A DNA stretch of 32,004 nt from Schoenoplectus triqueter (Eukaryota > Streptophyta > Magnoliopsida > Poales > Cyperaceae), in the NCBI GenBank assembly GCA_964058805.1, contig CAXKVV010001832.1, forward strand, positions 1 through 32,004, written 5' to 3'. Positions 1 through 11,566 of the stretch are shown here, one piece after another. The translations under genes were made by a program, and so were the position numbers. Numbering within the stretch: the first letter of the stretch is position 1; each line of letters begins with the position of its first letter. The notes below the pieces were generated by a model. It ran no database searches and was not told where the DNA came from. It saw only the letters and a list, made by a program, of their open reading frames with translations.

Positions 1-1925
1 ACAAGATTATTGTGTTGAAGATTTGCTAGAAGCTTTACTTCAGTTTTAAACTGCTCTAATCCCTGATGAGAGTTTGCTGAAAGCTTTTTTACAGCTATCT
101 CCTGACCATTCATTAGATTTCCCTGTACAAAAGTTAATTAATAATATATATCAATCTCAGAATTAAAGATTGCTGGTATGAAAAATTAGGAAATGTTAAC
201 CTTCTTCGCAAAGTCTTTAAAAAAAATTATTTGATCTGATGATTAGTATTTGAATAAAATAAAACAAAATGATATTTATAAAACCGGACAAAATGATATT
301 AAAATTAAGATGTACAACGACATGTTGAAATTTAAGTATGGATATGAAGAAGCAATAATTTTTTTCTTCAGTTTGATTATAAAATTAGATTTTAATACTA
401 TCTCAATTATGAATTTTGGATGATGGGACGGGCCCGGAGTTGATAAATTAAGTACATAACTTGTATATACTTTTTAAGATGTTTTTGAAAACATAAATAA
501 TTAACTCATCTAAAAAGGTCAAATGCATTCACTAATATTCTCTTATCATTTCATTAATTTATTAAGTTTAAAACTCAACATACTCAGCAATAATGAAATA
601 ACTAAGGTTCTAAATAGCGATTATCACATCATCATGGTACATCCTAAAAAAACTATCGCGCTTTTACGTGCTATATAGCGAATGCTATTCGACATAGCAT
701 AAATAAATAATATCAATAATTTGCCTAAAGATTCGTAGAGCAATAAATAAATAAATAAAATGTAAAATCCATTAAAGAATAATACTGACATTGAACAAGA
801 ATAATTTTTAAATTACTATTGAAAATATTTTTGATATAGTAAATTACTAAATTAAGTAATACATATTATTTTTTGTCAAGTGTGTTTCGTTATTAACTAA
901 AGCCATGATGATATTTGATTAAAATGCTAAATTTTAATTAGATTAAGTCTTCAAACAAGCTTTTTTGGTTTATTTAGTTTAAATTAGATCTAATTACTCA
1001 AGTTCGAAGCACCACCTAGTTTTAGTTATTATTTCAGGTAAAGATGAGATTCTAAGAAGAATGCAAGAGAAAGATGCAAGTCGGGGTAAAATCAGAACGT
1101 TGATAATAAAAAAGAAGAAATTTTTATCCAAAATTTATATCGAGTGATTAAGATTATAAATCAATGTTGTAGATCTTGTTCTTATCTTTCTAATGCACTT
1201 TGAATCACTTCAATTATAGTTCAGATGAATAAATTATAACCATTTAAAATTTATTATGAATAAATTGCATGATAGCGTGCAATATTACCGCTACACACTA
1301 CATGTAATAGTGATCCACTATCACCGATTTAGCGTAAATAATACAATGTTGGTGTATAATATAGCGTTTGAGTTCGAAAAATGTTATAGCACCGCTATAG
1401 TGCGCTGTTTAAATGCTTGGAAATAACTGAAAAGGATTTTAAAGCATGACCTTATAAACAGGTCCAAATCCACCACCTCCGAGTTTGTTTTCTTCAGAAA
1501 AGTTATCAGTTGCAGATTTTATTGTACTTAAATCCAAGAAGAGGGGACCATCAGTTGTCCTAATATTGTCATTCTTAGGGTCAGGTACTTCTGCAGGTAC
1601 ATCTGCAGAAAAAAATGACAATTTTATTTATTGCATTTAAAATTATTAAACAATTTTGAGGCATGACCTCCATGTACCAACAAAAAAAAAATAGACAGTA
1701 GAAATTAGGAAAGAGAGGAGGGAGTTCTCAGGATGGAGCTCAGCTTACCGGGCACAGATATAGATGGTTGATTGCTCCTTTTCCTAGCACATGTGAAATA
1801 AGCAAGAACTGCAAGTGAAATTACAAGAGCGCCACCAAGCACAGGACCAACAACAAGAAGTGCTGTCCTGGCTATATTGGTGCTTCCGGCAGTCAGTGGG
1901 GCATCAAATTCACAAAAATAACAAG
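1..1925 (-). CDS. Cysteine-rich receptor-like kinase copy A: transmembrane exon and first kinase exons (partial at left edge)
   Basis: Three minus-strand exons are visible: about 1925-1749, 1602-1451 and 122-1, the last running off the window. The first encodes a membrane segment ([20 protein letters not shown]) followed by a basic stop-transfer stretch. The second encodes the juxtamembrane and the glycine-rich ATP loop ([10 protein letters not shown]). The third encodes [15 protein letters not shown], with the catalytic lysine in AVK, and the start of the alpha-C region. Exon phases (1, 0) match copy B exactly. The 5' edge of the transmembrane exon is uncertain: the acceptor position used by eye in copy B (CAG before GGAAGC) reads CCG here, but an upstream ATTAG acceptor at 1926-1927 gives an open, in-phase exon in both copies. 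CRKs are plasma-membrane serine/threonine kinases in stress and immune signalling. This is probably the 3' continuation of the ectodomain at 8369-9334. Confidence 0.85.
605..1425. mobile_element. Possible decayed DNA transposon inside a CRK-A kinase intron
   Basis: The intron between kinase exons (123-1450) holds several imperfect GCTATAGCG-like palindromic motifs at both ends: near 614-710 (TAAATAGCG, GCTATATAGCG, GCTATTCG) and, inverted, near 1270-1415 (GATAGCGTGC, CACCGCTATAGTGC, CAGCGCA on the opposite strand). The pattern suggests inverted ends of an old transposon, but I could not define clean termini or a target duplication. The rest of the intron is AT-rich without coding signal. Confidence 0.3.
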
Positions 1926-2065
1926 CTAATTTCTTATTTTCTTCAAAAGAATTTTATTTGTGTTAATCAATCAAACTCTCCTATAGAAAACACTCTAAAT
2001 CAGTGTCAAGGAAATTTCTATTTCTAGAAACCTACATATTTGGCAATTAGTAAGTTCTTTTGTTA
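1926..2065 (-). other. Intron sequence conserved between CRK copies A and B
   Basis: The sequence just upstream (minus strand) of the transmembrane exon still resembles the equivalent place in copy B (17287-17412). Both carry a block reading CTAGAARCCTACATATT followed by CAATTAGTAAGT. It shows that A and B arose by genomic duplication including introns. Confidence 0.7.
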
Positions 2066-2341
2066 CAATTGTTCTGTTGTGTATTTCATGAAAAAAATAT
2101 CTTTTTCTTGCCACATAGAGTAAATAATTTTCCATCATTACTCTAAAGTATTTATATTTAATAATATTTTTTATATAGAAATAGATCATTTAAAAATTCT
2201 GAAAAAATAGTTAAAAATATAAAAGTAGAAAATTTTATATCCTATAAGAATTTGATATAAAAAAACTTAGCACCATAAATCAAAATTTCAAAGATAATAA
2301 AATATTCTTTCAGGCCTTTGAGTATATCAGTCTGTAAAATA

Positions 2342-2762
2342 TAGGGATGTTAAAATTTGATCTGACCCAAAATGACCCGAAAATAAATGGGTCGGGTATG
2401 AGTCAAATTTTTTTGACCCGTCACGGGTTGGGTCAGGTATGGGTCGACCCGACCCATTTAGTTGTATTTTTTTAAAGTAATTTATGATTTAATTTTAATT
2501 AAAACTTAAATATACACTAATTACATATTAATTAAGATTAATTATAAATTAATTAATATTTAATTGCTTAAAATTATATAAAATATAATTAATAAATACT
2601 TAATTATTTTACGTGGGTCGGGTCGGGTCAACCCGTGACCCGATCGGGTTGGATATGGGTCAAGATTTTTTGACCCGTATTTAAACGGATAGGGTCGGGT
2701 CGGGTCAAAAATAATAATAAAATAATAACGACCCGACCCGACCCGACCCATTGACACCCCTA
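2342..2762. mobile_element. hAT-type MITE, family 1 (421 bp)
   Basis: The termini are inverted: TAGGGATGTTAA at the left and, on the other strand, TAGGGGTGTCAA at the right. They are flanked by an 8 bp target duplication with one mismatch (gtaaaata at 2334-2341, gtaaaaca at 2763-2770), which is characteristic of hAT elements. The subterminal parts are runs of GGGTC/GACCC repeats; the centre is AT-rich and has no transposase. It sits in the large intron of CRK-A. Any reading frame through it is a repeat artefact (GSGR-like peptides). Confidence 0.85.
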
Positions 2763-3963
2763 GTAAAACATATAGTAGCACCAAAATGATTATATTAAGG
2801 AAATGAAATTCATATTGACTATTTAGACTTTCAAAAATATGGATCAATGAACTATTTAATTATGACAAGCATAATTGCATATCAAAAGCTGGTGGGATTT
2901 AAATGTTTTCTACTTTTAGAAATACAAAATAAATTATTAGAAAATCTTAATAACAGAATTTTCTGTCTCCCACAAGATCTTGTATCAAGAATTCACTGAA
3001 TGACATAAAACAATACTTCGAGATGATACTGAGGCTGTTATACTATCAATAGTGCAAATTGATCCGTGTTGCATATCTATATCTCAAGTTATAAAATCTT
3101 AATCATTAAATGTTTTCATGTTTTTGGTTTTTGAACTTTTTACTATTTTTTAGATAGATATATACGTAGAACTATCTGTTCTTTGATATTATCTAAGAAA
3201 TAGTAAGTAAATTTTAAAAATTATAAGTCTACAAGTAAATTGTATATTGAGATTAAATTAAATATTTGAATTGAATACGCAGACATAATAAAGGCGATAA
3301 AGAGTTGTAGTACCAACCAATCCGTGCTGGGAAGTTCAGTGCTCCTAAAAGGACTGTAGTTTTGCTCAAGAGTAAATTTAATGTGTCAAGCTCGCACTCT
3401 ATGTCCTTAACCCAAAAATATATATAATCACTTCTAAATTTTGATTTATGTAGTTTAATAATTTTTGTTATATAAATTTATAGTACAATACAATTTTTTT
3501 TGACTTATTTAAGTATTTATTTATGATTTTTAAAATGATCCCTTTTCATTTATAAATATTAATTATTTAATTAATATTTTAGATTTGTACTAAAAATCTG
3601 TAACAAATGCTTAAAAACATTGAAAAATTATGAATTTTCATATCTCATTATATTTTGATATGCATAATTTGTTGAGTAATATAACTCAAGATTTGTATAT
3701 ATTTCTGAGTTAAGCTCATACATGACTCCCATGAGTTTAAGTTCATAATAGTTTTATTCATCTATAGTCATCTTTAAAATCCAAAATAAATACTTATTAA
3801 AATAAATAAAATGATTTTTTTTATCTCATAAGCATTGACATAAAAAAATATTGAATATTATAAATCAAAATTTGAATCTGATTTAATATATTAATTAGTT
3901 AAACCCAACAAATATAGAAAAACCATCAGTCTTAAGTTCAAGGAGACCCCGCTTAAATAAAAG
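2763..3963. other. Gene-free part of the CRK-A giant intron
   Basis: AT-rich sequence with no coding potential, RNA gene or repeat structure that I could recognise. Confidence 0.6.
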
Positions 3964-5415
3964 AGAAAATTTGATATGTGCCACTCTAAAGTTGAGAAAT
4001 TATAATATTTTCATTCCAAAATTATGATTTAGATATTTATCATTCTAAACTCACTTAAATTAAATATTTATTACTCTCCCAACTAAAATTACATAGTTAT
4101 CTCCTCAATTAATATCTAATATCATAAATATTAAATTCAAACCCATATAATAGCACTGCAAGCACCAATCAACACACGGTACATAGTTGTACATACGACA
4201 CAAGTACAGTGAGCAAGAAGGTTCGAGACCTATTTGCGCTTGATCCTTATATCGTCTTGCTGTACCGGCTTTGTTAGACCTTGTATGCATTTTTATTGTT
4301 GGTACCGGCCCCTAAAATACCGACCTTGAACCATACTGCTCATTCTACCATGGATTGAAAAATCAACTGATCCCGAGTTGGATCGGTCGTGTCATCTTGA
4401 AATCGGTCAGAGACTGCTCGTTTGTTTGAGTTCTGACCCAAGAGTTGTCGCAAGAAATCACTGAGGAAACTGCTCGTTTGTTTAAATTTTAGTGGTCGAT
4501 AATGCCACAGATTATTATCACCTACTCAATTCTCATAAAAATCGACTCGAGGCCTTCTAATTTGAGCAATTGAAGATTTGGGGCGTTTTTTGGTAGAGAC
4601 GTGTGAAGGGAGTCAAGGACCCTCTCTAAGAAACACTTCGCATTTGCATCAGAAAATGGTTAATTGTATCTGCACTTTTTTATTAGCATCGGCAAAAAAA
4701 ATTTCTGACCTTAAAATTTTGATTTGAACATATTACATTAGGAAAGCTAATGCAAGTATAAATTTTATCTATTTTGCAGATGTAAGTAAGTGTAGTTATT
4801 TTTTTTTTTTAATGAATGGGTGAAGACGCACTAGAATGCTGATGCACATTAATACTCGCAGATGCAAATGCTAATGCACATCAGCTTAGCGGATGCAAAT
4901 AAATATACTAATTTTATTTTTGAATAACCAGAGTAAATATTTAAAGTATATAATAATACTCGATATCAAAGTATATAATTCATATTTTTCTCCGCGACTC
5001 GCAAACAGACCCAAACCTAACCCTAAATCATCCTCCCCGCCGCTCTCTCTCAATTCTTCTCCTCACTCCTCACTCCTCAACCTCCGGCGATGTGGCACGA
5101 CGCTCAACCTCTAGATCCACACAACGCTTAACTCGTACGACGCACGGTGCACGGTGCTCAGTTCCCTCGACTCCGCGTCACTTAACTCGCATGGCGGTGC
5201 TCTGTCTTCTCTCCAGTGTGCACGACACAGTAATCTGGTTAGATCCAGTAGGCATGAGTCGTTATTGGTTAGATTCACTACTGCTTGTATCTGATTTTTT
5301 TTTTCTGATTTTACTGATTTTACTTGATTAGATTCACTTCTGCTCTCTCTCAACTCTTCTCCTCACCCGTCACTCCCAGCTGCTCCTCCACATCGACCAC
5401 CTAGTCACGCGCACC

Positions 5416-5590
5416 ATGGCGGTTTGGCTAAAGAGCGGACAAAAGATCCTCCTCCTCGATCAGGCCAAGTAGCTCACCTTCAACCTCACTGACAAACCTA
5501 CAAAGATTGAACACTTCATTGCCTTCACAGATGAAGGAGAAGTGTTGACTTGGGGAGCAGGTGGAGCTAGGATGCTGGGTCATGGCCATA
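5416..5590 (+). pseudogene. Captured gene fragment with RCC1-like repeat
   Basis: From an ATG at 5416 the frame reads 18 codons to an in-frame TAG at 5470, then continues open through DEGEVLTWGAGGARMLGHGH. That resembles the core of an RCC1 beta-propeller blade (GEVxxWGxGxxGxLGHG). A pyrimidine-rich leader-like stretch (5017-5090, and a similar one at 5344-5385) lies upstream. The identification rests on this one motif and is tentative. The parent gene is unknown, and the fragment has a premature stop and no visible continuation. Confidence 0.4.
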
Positions 5591-5810
5591 AATCTTTCTT
5601 TTTTGGCCTCTTTTCTAGCTCAAGGTTTGACTAGATTTATTCTCTGTTTGTTTGATCACTGTCTAGAACTATTGTATCTTTATGTGTTGTACCAGTTGTC
5701 AGCTGGCACAGATCTAACACTGGTACTACTACATTTTCTCATGTGGCAAGCTACAATCTGAAGAGAATCAACACAAACTTTTAGTTCAATTTGTGTTTGT
5801 TGTGTTGCAG

Positions 5811-6267
5811 GATAAGTGTGTTGTGCTGTGAAGTATACAAGTCCTTATCACTTCTCTTGGAGTGAATAAGTCAGGAAGTAGTTCTCGTGTCACAAAACAC
5901 AATCCAAAATTAGGTCCTCGTGGAGTATTTGAAGGCCATGATGCAACCGTGGAAGATGTCCAGTTCTGTCCCTCTAGGTGCTTAAACCATCTTTAAGTTT
6001 AAGGTCTTTAGTGAAGTCCAGTATTAATTATTTTGTTTTCCTTTTTACGGTGGTTTAATTAGTGCACTGGTTTAATTTTATTTTCCTTCTCTGAACTAAT
6101 TGCACACTTCCCATGAATTTGAATTGCGATTTTTTTCTTGACTTCTTTTTTTTAGGTCCGCTGATAAAACTTTGTGTATGTTTGATCGCCGTAAGCTGAT
6201 TTCTCATGGGGTTGCTTCACTAGTTCACAAGTTTAAAGGCCACGAACATGCTATTTTGACCGCCCAG
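5811..6267 (+). pseudogene. MSI4: Captured fragment of an MSI4/FVE-like WD40 gene, with introns
   Basis: Two exon-like blocks, 5811-5977 and 6156-6267, keep GT-AG borders. The first reads DKCVVL, then a TGA where the family has tryptophan (VVLWSIQ), then SIQ and a stretch ending NPKLGPRGVFEGHDATVEDV and QFCPSR. The second reads SADKTLCMFDRRKLISHGVA and SLVHKFKGHEHAILTAQ. These match the middle WD40 blades of plant MSI4/FVE, an RBBP-type histone-binding protein of chromatin and flowering control. About 50 residues between the blocks, present in the family from memory, are missing, and the N- and C-terminal parts are absent. Retained introns show copying from genomic DNA, not from mRNA. It is non-functional and lies inside the transposon at 3964-8265. 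Confidence 0.8.
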
Positions 6268-8368
6268 GTAGAGTAATATTGTTAATCAGCTAATGCTTAT
6301 CTTGCTTTTTTTTTTTTGTTGATAAGTAGCAGTCTCAAAGGACCAATGATTCCTAGTGCTCATTGTGTTGCATTGTATTTGTGTCGAAATTTACCTGCAA
6401 TGTTGGCTTTGAAGATGACACTCCACCTTTCTCACATTACAAACTGACGGCAAATAGGTTAAGCTAAAAATGAATGTAAACCGTGTATTTGCAATCTGAA
6501 GACACTAGGTATGCTTATTAATTTATTTATTATATTATTTTCTTTTTGAAAGAAGAAGTGTGTGACATGTTGATATACAGTAATTGGACAATGGTTAGCA
6601 CGTGATATTTTGCTAGTTGGATTTGTCAGTGTGTGAAAATTCTTAATTGTAAACTATTTTCTGATCTGGATTATATTTGTCTGAATATGCATGTTGAATG
6701 TTGGTGTGAATGTTTTGAGAAATTTTGTTATTAATATCAGATCTATTAGGTTTAAATCGTGGTATGAATATTGAGATTTTGAAAAATTTTGGTATAAATG
6801 ATGGATTTAGCGTTTGTTATAGAAATGGAAGAGTGATAATTATCATCACTAAGACAGTTGTAATTAGATGCAAATAAAAAGAATAATGAAAGACATCATC
6901 TGTTATTAGATGCAAATAAAAGAAAATATCATTATATTAACATATGCTAATATCAATAATTACATCAGTATTATGCCTGTAAAAAAATAATACAGGGAAC
7001 AAATGAAAATGACAGTGAATCTTGCATCTATCTTTCCTGATGTAATAAAATGCTGATGCAAATAAAAAATCGGATGCAATTGATTATAACCATCAAGCGT
7101 ATTTACATCTGCGCTTTGCATCAGCTTTCGAATGCTAAAGATTTTTAGCATAAGCCTACTAATGTAAATAGTGTTTATTGCATCTGATCTGTCAGATGTT
7201 AGTGCGACGCTCTCCTGTAGTGAAAGCACTGTGCTTATTTTAATTTTTTTAAGTGGACTTGATGCATGGATCATTAAACCTTTAAAACTTCAATATATCA
7301 CATGTTATGATACTTCACGATCATTATTAATTATATTTGTCTTAATTATAGATTTAAGCATATAATTAGTTATATTTAGAAAAAAAATTGAGTTTTCGAT
7401 CCGATTTGACTGATTCTTGCGAGTTGTTTGTCAATTTCAAGGCCCGATCTAGTCTTCGTAATTCACGGCTTATTCTATCCGACCCATTCTGTCGGGCTAA
7501 AAATTGTTTTACTTGCGTTCTCATAGGCCACTTGATCCCAACCCGGCCCTTATCGGTCTAGCAATTTGTATTCAATAAAAGATTAGAAATTTGATGAAGT
7601 ATTTTATATATCAGTTTGTATCGTAACTAAATTTTTTATATAATATAAGAGATATTCTAATTTTTTTTGAGATTATATATAAATTAATAACTCGATCCAT
7701 AGTACATTATATTATCTATTGATTGATGATGTTAATAATTCGAGCCGCACAGGTGGGTCTAATCCCAAATTCATACTCACCCTGACCCAGTGGATGGAGC
7801 GTCCCGGCTCTATCTATTCCCTCTTCAGGCCGGGTGGGTTGGTCATCAGATCGGATGGATCCAAACGAGTATAATAGACCATGGCTATATTGTTATCTCT
7901 AATCGTTTCTGATTCCACAAACAAAATGTTGATTTCGGTTTCGAATTCGATTTTTAGAACCATGCATTCTACTATGTTGTCTTGTCTTAATTGTAAGTGA
8001 CAGTTTGTATAGGTGTTGATTGGTGCTTATTGTTCTTGATTTTTTGTTGTTGTAAGGACTGATTCATAGAAGTCAGAAAAGTGAGATGTGTTTGGATTTA
8101 ATATTTATGGTATTTGATATTAATTAGGGGTAAATGTACAATTTTAGTTAGTAGAGTGATAAATATCTAATTTAATTTAGTTTAGAGTGATGAATATCTA
8201 AATTCTAATTTAAGGATGATAAATTTTAAATTTCTCAACTTTAAGTGGCGCATATCTAGTTTTCCAAATAAAATTTATACATAATCTAGTTTATTCAGCC
8301 TAGCTTTTTGGTAGCTGTTGAGTTAAAAAATTATACATGTAACATAAGTTGTTGTGAAATTGACTTAC

Positions 8369-9334
8369 CATAATTTGTGTGCGAAGAAGGTGGTGGTGCT
8401 ACCGGCGGTGTTGGTGGTAGTACCGCTGTCGGTGTTGGTGGTGGTGCTGCAGGAAATGGTGGTGGAGGTGGTGCTGCCACATTTGGAACAGCTGAAACAT
8501 TGTAGAACGGGAAGATTTCGTACCGTACGCGGCAGCTAGACCCATAATAACTACCTCCCTGACTGGGAGCACATAGGATGAGGATTCTTGCCACAGCATA
8601 TTGAAGACAGGAGTAACAGTCTTGTTTAGACAGATCCCTTGTGCATTCTGCATGGCCATATAGATCAGGAGGGTCTGTATAGTTCACATGACCAAATGCA
8701 AACATTTGACTTGAGTTTGCAGCATTCGAAGAGAGTGTGTTAAAAAAATTTCCTAGGACCATGTTGAATTGCTGCTGGTCCGTGACATTATATCGGTCGC
8801 ACAAATAGATGCCACGGGCTTGCATTTTGGAGAAGAAGTTTGTCTGGTCGTACCTCAGAAAACATTGTTGATACCTGTAGATTATAATTGATTCTGATTT
8901 AGCAGCTTTCAAAAATACAGATTAAATTCGTCAATTAATTGCTTGGACATAATAACGAATAATCCAGCAGCAATTAGTACTTAATATTTTGTTGCTTACC
9001 AAATCATTTCAGCTTTACCATATGGACACAGAGTGAGTGCATTATTGATCGATGCATTGACGCAATCCTGACAAATATTAGGTGACACGTCACCACGACA
9101 CAAGGCGAGGCCAAACACCTGGTTAGGACTTTCGCCAACATTATAAGTGGAGAAGCCAGATGGACTGATGGATGACGAGAGCGATGAGAGGAGTTGGTTG
9201 AGATTGGTTTCATACATGCTGTTTGCAGTGTAGTTGTCGATCGTATTGCACGAATGCGAATAATACTCTAGATCTGACTTGACAACCATGACCTTGGTGA
9301 TTAGTACTATAACCACAACATAAGCAAGGGCCAT
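8369..9334 (-). CDS. Cysteine-rich receptor-like kinase copy A: signal peptide and two DUF26 domains
   Basis: Two minus-strand exons, 9334-9000 and 8874-8369, are separated by a 125 bp intron with GT-AG ends; the split codon makes the W of AEMIWYQQC. The ATG at 9334 starts a hydrophobic signal peptide (MALAYVVVIVLITKVMVV). The first DUF26 (stress-antifung/gnk2) domain contains C-x8-C-x2-C as CRGDVSPNICQDC, and the second contains CTRDLSKQDCYSC. Both triplets are intact. A proline-rich linker (runs of APPPPP and PPTPP) precedes a donor at 8368, phase 1, which matches the phase of the transmembrane exon at 1925. Plant DUF26 ectodomains are apoplastic and some bind carbohydrates. It could instead end as a secreted DUF26 protein, because reading through the donor adds 11 residues (KSISQQLMLHV) before a stop, but the matching phase and strand favour a full CRK. 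Confidence 0.88.
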
Positions 9335-9493
9335 GTTTTCAGAAGGTAATTCTTAGGATGTGTTACTATTATAACACACAAACTAGCCGAAGGGCCTGTA
9401 TGAGAGAGAGAACTTCAGAAAAAAAAAAAGACGAAAGGAGAGATTATCTAGAGACGAAATTAAGTCAGGCTGAAGTTGGATGCATGGAGAATA

Positions 9494-9503
9494 CATATAT
9501 ATA
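9494..9503 (-). promoter_or_regulatory. Likely TATA box of CRK copy A
   Basis: On the minus strand an uninterrupted TATATATAT tract lies about 160 bp upstream of the ATG at 9334, in a suitable place for a plant core promoter with a leader of roughly 130 nt. The assignment rests on position and motif only. Confidence 0.45.
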
Positions 9504-9549
9504 ATAGGAATTGTGTGAAAGATAGCTAATTATCGTTTTCATAATGTTC

Positions 9550-11560
9550 TTTTTTAATTGTTATATTGTTTGACAATATCTATTACGTAGTACTTATGGC
9601 GAACATCAATAACTAATTAAGGCATATATATTTATTGCTGTCATTTTCATGACCAAAATGGCCAAAATGGCTTCCAGGATGTACTGCTTGATTCGGACTT
9701 GGAATTGATGAACCTGCCTTTGTTTTTAGTTATTAAAAAAAAAATTCTTTTTCCTTTTGATTACAATTGATATATACAGCTTATTATATTATTATTGTAC
9801 TAGTTCTAATGTTTGAATGGGTTCTATCTCAGATGATCCATTTTTTCTCAAAAAAAGGAAAAAAAAGAACTAAGAGAAAGCAATTGAGCTGGTATAATTT
9901 TATTGGAGTTTGCACTTTACCTCCTGAAGAAGAAAAGTCTATTTTTTTTTTCTTTTTCTTCTATTTATCACAATTTAGCTCAAATATTCTCAAAAGAATA
10001 AAACAATGAAACATCTGTTCGATTTGACAGGTCAACACCTAAGTACGATAAACTTTTTCCAGTATCACTTGCAGTGACGGATTGCGATTGAAATATTTAT
10101 AAGAGTGCCACAATTAAAAACTTAAAGAAGTAAAGATTGTCTTAGTTTCTATTTCTTCCGAAATTAGCTGACCTCAGTTTGATTGGATCGAACAATCGAC
10201 GTGATCTAACACAGTTGACAATTCAGAGTGGGTCAGCGTACATGGTTTTCTATTTAACTAATTAGCGTACATTGTTTCGAATCGGTTTTGCCTTTTGCGT
10301 AGCGAAGACAATTAGCAGGACTAAGTGCATTTACATCCTTGTTACATTGATTATTAAATTCTAATTGACAATTATTATTTTAATTTTAGAGATGTAAAGA
10401 GCATGTAAAATTAAATAATTGTCAAAATTAATAATTTATTTGATAAATTATATCAGCAATAAAAAGGAGAGAAAACAAAAACACTAAAAAATGAAAATAT
10501 TTATAAGAGTGCTATTATGACAGTTTCATCTGAAATTTAGAGATACCACTTTAATAAAAAGAGATTGTCAACTAAAAATGTAATATTACATTATCATTTG
10601 ATAATAAAGAGAAATATAGTTGCTCTAAAGGATCACTTTTGAAGTAGCTAACACCTACTACTAAATTTTTTTTTCTGAAATAATAGGATGTAAGAGCAAT
10701 CCGATCAATAAATTAATGGATTTAAATTTTATATAGTTGGTGCAGATTATACTTTGACAAACCCGATCAATATCAGTTGATGACAATTTATAGAAAATAG
10801 ACAATAAATAAATCCTACCCGACCCTATTATGTAATATGAAATAAATAAAACATGTGCTCTCTCTCCGATTTCTTTCTCAATTTCAGTCTTTTGCTCCTC
10901 CCAGTAGCAAATAGCCTGATTTGGGAACTTAAGAAATAAGTATTTCATCATTAGTATGCTTCATTTATTCTTAATCTTTTTTTTTGTAATTTTGAAAACT
11001 AAATAGAGTACGGAATTCGATTGGAGATATTAATAGACAGGGATTCTTGAATAAATTTTTTCTTTATCTTTAATGAAGATATTATTATTCTAGAAATGAA
11101 GTTTTCTTATCTCGCTGTTATATATAAGGAATAATTTACTGTTTAGAATATGTAAACAACTTTAATGTTATTGTGCACTGTGGAATTTAGCATTTAATAA
11201 CACTGTTGCTATATTAATATTATGTAGTTTGTTATCTTAACTTCTTTCTTTATTAATTTCGCCATCATTTATTTTAAAATATAGAAGACTGTCAATTAAA
11301 AAAAAAAGAGACTCGTGAAACCCGTAAAATCCGACCGTCTAAGAAAAACTTAAATCAATGGTTTTTATTTTTATTAATCGGTTACGGATTGAAAATATTG
11401 TAACCCAAAGAGTGTCGATCGGATTAAAAATCTATAAAAAACCTGACTAATGCGATCCGTTTACACCCAATACAAAAATTCTCTCTTGGAAGACTGAGCG
11501 TTTAGAGTGGCTCTGGAAGCATTTATGCTCACGAGACAAAAAAAAAATTAAAGAAGAAAT
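9550..11560. other. Gene-free intergenic stretch with repeat remnants
   Basis: No credible coding region. At 10361-10440 an imperfect inverted repeat (AATTGACAATTATT against AATAATTGTCAAAATT) suggests a small hairpin or MITE remnant. The phrase AAATATTTATAAGAGTGC occurs twice (about 10092 and 10497), the first copy beside CAGTGACGGATTGCG, which resembles a hAT-like terminus. The rest is AT-rich. Confidence 0.4.
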
Positions 11561-11566
11561 GAAATG

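Larger units (their letters stand above)
4634..7222. mobile_element. Inner element with subterminal GATGCAAA arrays, possibly CACTA-type, nested in the MULE
   Basis: Many copies of a GATGCAAA-like octamer in both orientations cluster at 4638-4905 and again at 6865-7195, bracketing the captured gene fragments. Such subterminal arrays are typical of CACTA (En/Spm) elements. The right end, read on the minus strand from 7222, starts CACTACAGGAGAGCGTCGCA, a good CACTA terminus, followed outside by AAA. The left end is not resolved: CACTTCGCATT at 4634 is preceded by AAA, but a segment near 4815-4840 (GACGCACTA) also resembles the right end. No transposase was seen. Confidence 0.45.
3964..8265. mobile_element. 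Mutator-like element with long terminal inverted repeats, 4.3 kb, non-autonomous
   Basis: The left end starts AGAAAATTTGATATGTGCCA and the right end, read on the minus strand, starts GGAAAACTAGATATGCGCCA. Similarity continues inward through AAAGTTGAGAAATT, GATTTAGATATT and ACTAAAATT blocks, and AGCACCAATCAACAC recurs inverted at about 4155 and 8017, so the arms are roughly 200 bp. A 9 bp target duplication with one mismatch flanks it (aaataaaag 3955-3963, aaataaaat 8266-8274), the length made by Mutator transposases. No transposase is visible. It carries plus-strand fragments of at least one and probably two host genes, so it resembles a Pack-MULE. It lies about 95 bp from the DUF26 exon of CRK-A, in that gene's intron. 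Confidence 0.75.

Noticed and set aside
2560..2847. Open frame with GSGR/RPDP repeats as a protein-coding gene
   Set aside because: It reads through the GGGTC/GACCC repeats of the MITE at 2342-2762; the peptide simply mirrors the repeat. The same applies to frames at 19196-19447 and 30599-31082.
5092..5331. Arginine/threonine-rich frame near 5.1 kb as a gene
   Set aside because: It overlaps another frame on the opposite strand, has biased low-complexity composition, and lies in leader-like sequence within the transposon.
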